From positions 232,654 to 296,653 of the forward strand of contig JADJMO010000010.1 in assembly GCA_016709545.1 (NCBI GenBank): a stretch of DNA of 64,000 nt, written 5' to 3'. Positions 61,413 to 64,000 of this stretch are shown piece after piece. Within the stretch, counting starts at the first letter, position 1, and each line of letters opens with the position of its first letter. This stretch comes from Myxococcales bacterium. GTDB taxonomy: Bacteria; Myxococcota_A; Polyangia; Polyangiales; JADJMO01. Position numbers and translations under genes: made by a program. The notes under the pieces are model-generated. The model saw only the letters and a program-made list of their open reading frames with translations, was not told the DNA's origin and did no database searches.

Positions 61413-62867
61413 ATGAAGCCGATCGTGCTCCACGTCACCGCGGAGCTGTCGCCCCATCACAAGTCCGGCGGTCTCGGCGACGTCCTCGCCGGTCTGCCGC
61501 CCGCCCTCGCGCGCCTCGGCGTCGACGTCCGGGTGGTGACCGGCTTCTACGGCAGCGCGTCCAAGGTCGCGGGGCTCGATCTGCGGCCCTGGGACGCCCC
61601 CATCGACGTCTCGATCGCGGGCAACCGCATGGAGGCGCGGGTGTTCGAGGCCCGGACCCACGGCGGCTCGGTGACCACGTATTTCGTCGAGGCGCCGCAC
61701 CTGTCGCGCGGAAAGCTCTACGGCTACGACGACGACCTCTACCGCTTCGCCATCCTCGGCCGCGCCGCGGTGGAGATCGGGCTCGTGCTCGACCGGATGG
61801 GCACCCCGCCCGCGATCCTGCACGCGCACGACTGGCACGCCGCCTCGGCGGTGCTCTATGCGCGCACCTGGCCCGGACCGCTGCGCGGGGTGCCGAGCCT
61901 CATCACGATCCACAACCTCGCCTACCAGGGCCTCGCGCCGGCGAGCCAGGCGGGGTTCCTCGGCTACTCGCCCGAGACCTACCACCACGCGCTCGCGTTC
62001 GACGGAGCGCTCAACCTGCTCAAGGGCGCGTTCGTCGTCGCCGATCGCATCACCACCGTCTCGCCCACCTACGCGCGCGAGATCCGCACCGCGCGCTACG
62101 GCCACGACCTCGAGCACGTGCTGCGGTGGCTCTCGCCCAAGCTGATCGGGATCCTCAACGGCATCGACGCCGAGAGCTGGAACCCGGCCACCGACCGCGC
62201 GCTCGGCGCCGCGTATTCGGCCAGCGATCCGGAGGGCAAGCTCGCGTGTCGCGACGCCCTGCGCTTCGAGCTCGGGCTCTCGCCGGGTCGGTCGCCGGTC
62301 TTCGGCGTGGTGTCGCGGTTCACCTCCCAGAAGGGCATCGACTGGGTCGGCGAGATCGCGCCCCAGCTGGTGCGGCAGGGCGGCCAGCTCGTCGTGCTCG
62401 GCGAGGGCGACGCGGCCCTCGAGCATCGGCTCTACTGGGCGGCGCAGCGCCTCCGCGGCTCGGTCGTCTACGTCCGCGCGTTCGACGACGGGCTCGCGCG
62501 CCGCATCTACGCGGGCAGCGACATGTTCCTCATGCCCTCGCGGTTCGAGCCGTGCGGGCTCACGCAGATGTACGCCATGCGCTACGGCGCGGTGCCGATC
62601 GCGCGGGCCACCGGCGGGCTCGTCGACACCGTCGCGCCGCTGCACTCGCAGTACGACGTGGGCGGTGCCACGGGCATCCTCTACGAGGAGGAGTCCGCCG
62701 AGGCGCTGGCGGGCGCGGTGGAGTGGGGCATCCAGGTGGCGCGCGATCCGGGCGCGATGCACGCGCTCCGGCAGAACGGCATGCGCAGCGATTTCTCCTG
62801 GGAGCGCAGCGCCGAGACCTACCTCGAGGTCTACATGGACCTCGGGCTCGAGCTGGACGCCCCCTAG
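61413..62867 (+). CDS. glgA: Glycogen synthase (ADP-glucose type)
   Basis: A 484-residue GT5-family synthase starting MKPIVLHVTAELSPHHKSGG. The ADP-glucose binding K-S-G-G-L-G-D (17-23), LHAHDWHAA, TIHNLAYQG, ITTVSPTYAREI, LNGIDAESWNPATD, VSRFTSQKGIDW and SRFEPCGLTQMYAMRYG are all seen. It adds glucose from ADP-glucose to growing alpha-1,4-glucan. No other glycogen genes lie in the window. The start is divergent from prmC, and the end shares CTAG with the convergent DUF2520 gene (62864-62867). Confidence 0.95.
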   Translation: MKPIVLHVTAELSPHHKSGGLGDVLAGLPPALARLGVDVRVVTGFYGSASKVAGLDLRPWDAPIDVSIAGNRMEARVFEARTHGGSVTTYFVEAPHLSRGKLYGYDDDLYRFAILGRAAVEIGLVLDRMGTPPAILHAHDWHAASAVLYARTWPGPLRGVPSLITIHNLAYQGLAPASQAGFLGYSPETYHHALAFDGALNLLKGAFVVADRITTVSPTYAREIRTARYGHDLEHVLRWLSPKLIGILNGIDAESWNPATDRALGAAYSASDPEGKLACRDALRFELGLSPGRSPVFGVVSRFTSQKGIDWVGEIAPQLVRQGGQLVVLGEGDAALEHRLYWAAQRLRGSVVYVRAFDDGLARRIYAGSDMFLMPSRFEPCGLTQMYAMRYGAVPIARATGGLVDTVAPLHSQYDVGGATGILYEEESAEALAGAVEWGIQVARDPGAMHALRQNGMRSDFSWERSAETYLEVYMDLGLELDAP

Positions 62868-63685
62868 GATTCGCCGGGGCGCAGCGCGGCCTCGACCGCG
62901 TCGAGCGCGGCCGGGGTCGCGTCGGCGAGGGCGCGCGAGAGCGGCAGCTGCGCGAGCCCGCACGCCACGTAGAGCGGCACGAGGTGGGGCGCCTTCGCGC
63001 GGAGCGTGGCGAGGTGCTTGCCGACCGCGCTCGCGTCGCCGCGCCGCACGGGGCCGGTGAGCGCCGCGGGCAGGCCGAGCACCGCCACGTTGTCCGCGAC
63101 CGAGCGGAGGAGCGGGCCGAGCATGGCAGGAATGGCAGCATCGCTCGCGCCGGCCACGCGCAGCAGATCGGCGCCGGCCGCCGCGAGCGCCGCCGCCCCG
63201 TTGGCCACGAGCCCCGCCGCCGCGTGGTAGGCGACGCGGTCGAGCGCGGCGAAGGTGCGCGGCACGAGGCCGACCTTGCGACAGAGCCGCCGCGCGAGCC
63301 GCTCGGCGGCCGGATCGCCAGCGACGTGGGCGTGACCACCCTGCAGGTTCGGGGGCCGCGCCGGGTCGGCGAACGAGATCATCGGGTGCATCTGCGCGAC
63401 GCCCGCGCACACCGGGCGCAGCGGCGCGAGCACCTCGGCGTCGAGCGCGCCCGCGCAGTGCACGACGACGGTCGTGCTGGGCAGGAGGCCCGGCGTGGCG
63501 AGCACCTGCACCAGCGGACCGAGCGCGCCGTCGCGGACCGCGAGCACGACGATCGCCGCGCGCAGCCGCCGCGGGTTCGCGAGGAACGCCCGCCCGCTCA
63601 CGATGGCGACGCGCACGCCCGCGGCGCGCAGCGCTCGCTCGAGCCCACGCCCCACCTTGCCGACGCCGAGGATCGCGACCTTCAA
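62864..63685 (-). CDS. Rossmann-fold protein with DUF2520 domain
   Basis: A 273-residue protein with an N-terminal dinucleotide-binding fold (KVAILGVGKVGRGLERALRA, G-x-G-x-x-G at about 7-12), VVHCAGALDAEVL and QMHPMISFADP, and a C-terminal helical DUF2520-type domain (YHAAAGLVANGAAALAAAGA, GPVRRGDASAVGKHL). It resembles ketopantoate-reductase-like oxidoreductases; the natural substrate is unknown. The start is TTG at 63685, one base after the stop of the upstream coiled-coil gene, so translation is likely coupled. Opposite to glgA, overlapping by four bases. Confidence 0.87.
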   Translation of the reverse strand: MKVAILGVGKVGRGLERALRAAGVRVAIVSGRAFLANPRRLRAAIVVLAVRDGALGPLVQVLATPGLLPSTTVVVHCAGALDAEVLAPLRPVCAGVAQMHPMISFADPARPPNLQGGHAHVAGDPAAERLARRLCRKVGLVPRTFAALDRVAYHAAAGLVANGAAALAAAGADLLRVAGASDAAIPAMLGPLLRSVADNVAVLGLPAALTGPVRRGDASAVGKHLATLRAKAPHLVPLYVACGLAQLPLSRALADATPAALDAVEAALRPGES

Positions 63686-63686
63686 G

Positions 63687-64000
63687 TCAGGCCGCCGCGC
63701 TCTCCGACTCGAGCTCGGTGAACAGGCCCGCGAGCTCCGGACGACCGCGGAGCGGCGCGCAGAACCGCGTGGCCAGCTCGAGGAGCGCCTCTTCGAGCTC
63801 GGCGGCGCGCTTGCCCGCCGCGATGACGCTCTTCTCGAGGTTCTGGTGCTCGGCCTCGAGGCCCTGCTCGAACTCGCCGAGGCGCTTGCGGAGCTCCTGG
63901 ATCTGGAAGTCGAGGTCGGTCGACTCCTGCTCCTTGGCCTCGGCCCACGCGATGGCCTGCTTCTCGAGCTCGGCGGCGGCGAGCCAGTGGTCGACGAGCT
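63687..64000 (-). CDS. Coiled-coil protein, 5' end outside window
   Basis: The frame enters from the right edge and ends at TGA 63687-63689, giving the last 104 residues. It is highly charged and helical (LEKQAIAWAEAKEQES, FQIQELRKRLGEFEQGLEAE, LEKSVIAAGKRAAELEEALL), with heptad-like spacing, and ends FTELESESAAA. No domain is recognised. It lies just upstream of the DUF2520 gene. Other frames here on this strand are shadows. Confidence 0.65.
   Translation of the reverse strand, partial: LVDHWLAAAELEKQAIAWAEAKEQESTDLDFQIQELRKRLGEFEQGLEAEHQNLEKSVIAAGKRAAELEEALLELATRFCAPLRGRPELAGLFTELESESAAA

Noticed and set aside
63682..63948. 88-codon Arg/Gly-rich frame on the minus strand
   Set aside because: Shadow of the coiled-coil gene, whose true frame enters from the right edge and stops at 63687.

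Overview
This 64-kb window is very GC-rich, densely coded DNA with no gene-free stretch over 300 bases and no rRNA, tRNA or CRISPR array that I could see. Gene content points to a myxobacterium (Myxococcota, most likely the Polyangiales side). There are many short lipoproteins, two Ser/Thr protein kinases, TPR/PEGA proteins, FHA and C-type lectin modules, a 17-fold MopE-type Cys/Asp repeat protein, and a large surface protein with a Cys, hydrophobic, poly-Arg tail resembling MYXO-CTERM. This taxonomic call is inference from gene families; no marker RNA is present.

Layout. 1-6488: partial hydrolase, membrane MutS-like ATPase overlapping a phosphopantetheinyl transferase, DUF1993 and PH-like proteins, and a YncE/phosphoesterase lipoprotein. 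6565-10612: kinase, PEGA protein, tandem-module lipoprotein and cupredoxin in one direction. 10617-17320 (minus): diiron ferritin-like protein, solute-binding-like Tat protein, PBP1A, YihY and SUMF1-like protein. 17414-23792: thioredoxin, PEGA/barrel protein, TetR regulator with hydrolase, photolyase with a membrane protein, RpoH-like sigma factor, DUF2188. 23882-30019: lectin lipoprotein, DUF6918-like protein, OmpA protein and the 936-residue surface protein. 30131-38069: lipoproteins, MeaB, PdxJ, SodB, CAP protein, DUF1444-like protein with a histone-H1-like tail, and an acyl-CoA dehydrogenase with a missing middle. 38102-44653: MopE-like repeat lipoprotein and Mfd. 44663-47138: two copies of a structured inverted-repeat element bracketing a STAS-like gene, a LuxR-type regulator and an HtrA-like protein that lacks its catalytic serine.

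47207-51538 is a translationally coupled operon (SGNH hydrolase, ferritin-like protein, carbamoyltransferase, 53-residue DUF5989 peptide). It meets, stop codon on stop codon, an opposing six-gene cluster (51535-56471) with a Ser/Thr kinase, an FHA protein and another ferritin-like protein. 56522-64000 holds a tetraheme cytochrome with a 5'-nucleotidase-like front half, GST, zinc-finger protein, hydrolase, PrmC, glycogen synthase, a DUF2520 protein and the end of a coiled-coil gene.

Seven genes (PEGA protein, solute-binding-like protein, TetR, photolyase, lipoprotein at 30131, PdxJ, PrmC) are split by apparent single-base shifts, mostly in GC runs. Each becomes a normal-length protein if one base is corrected. 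Because prmC and pdxJ are housekeeping genes, residual assembly indels are the likeliest cause, and exact ends of those genes should be treated with care. The most novel-looking material is the carbamoyltransferase/DUF5989 operon, the facing kinase/FHA/ferritin-like cluster, and the inverted-repeat element pair around the dead protease.
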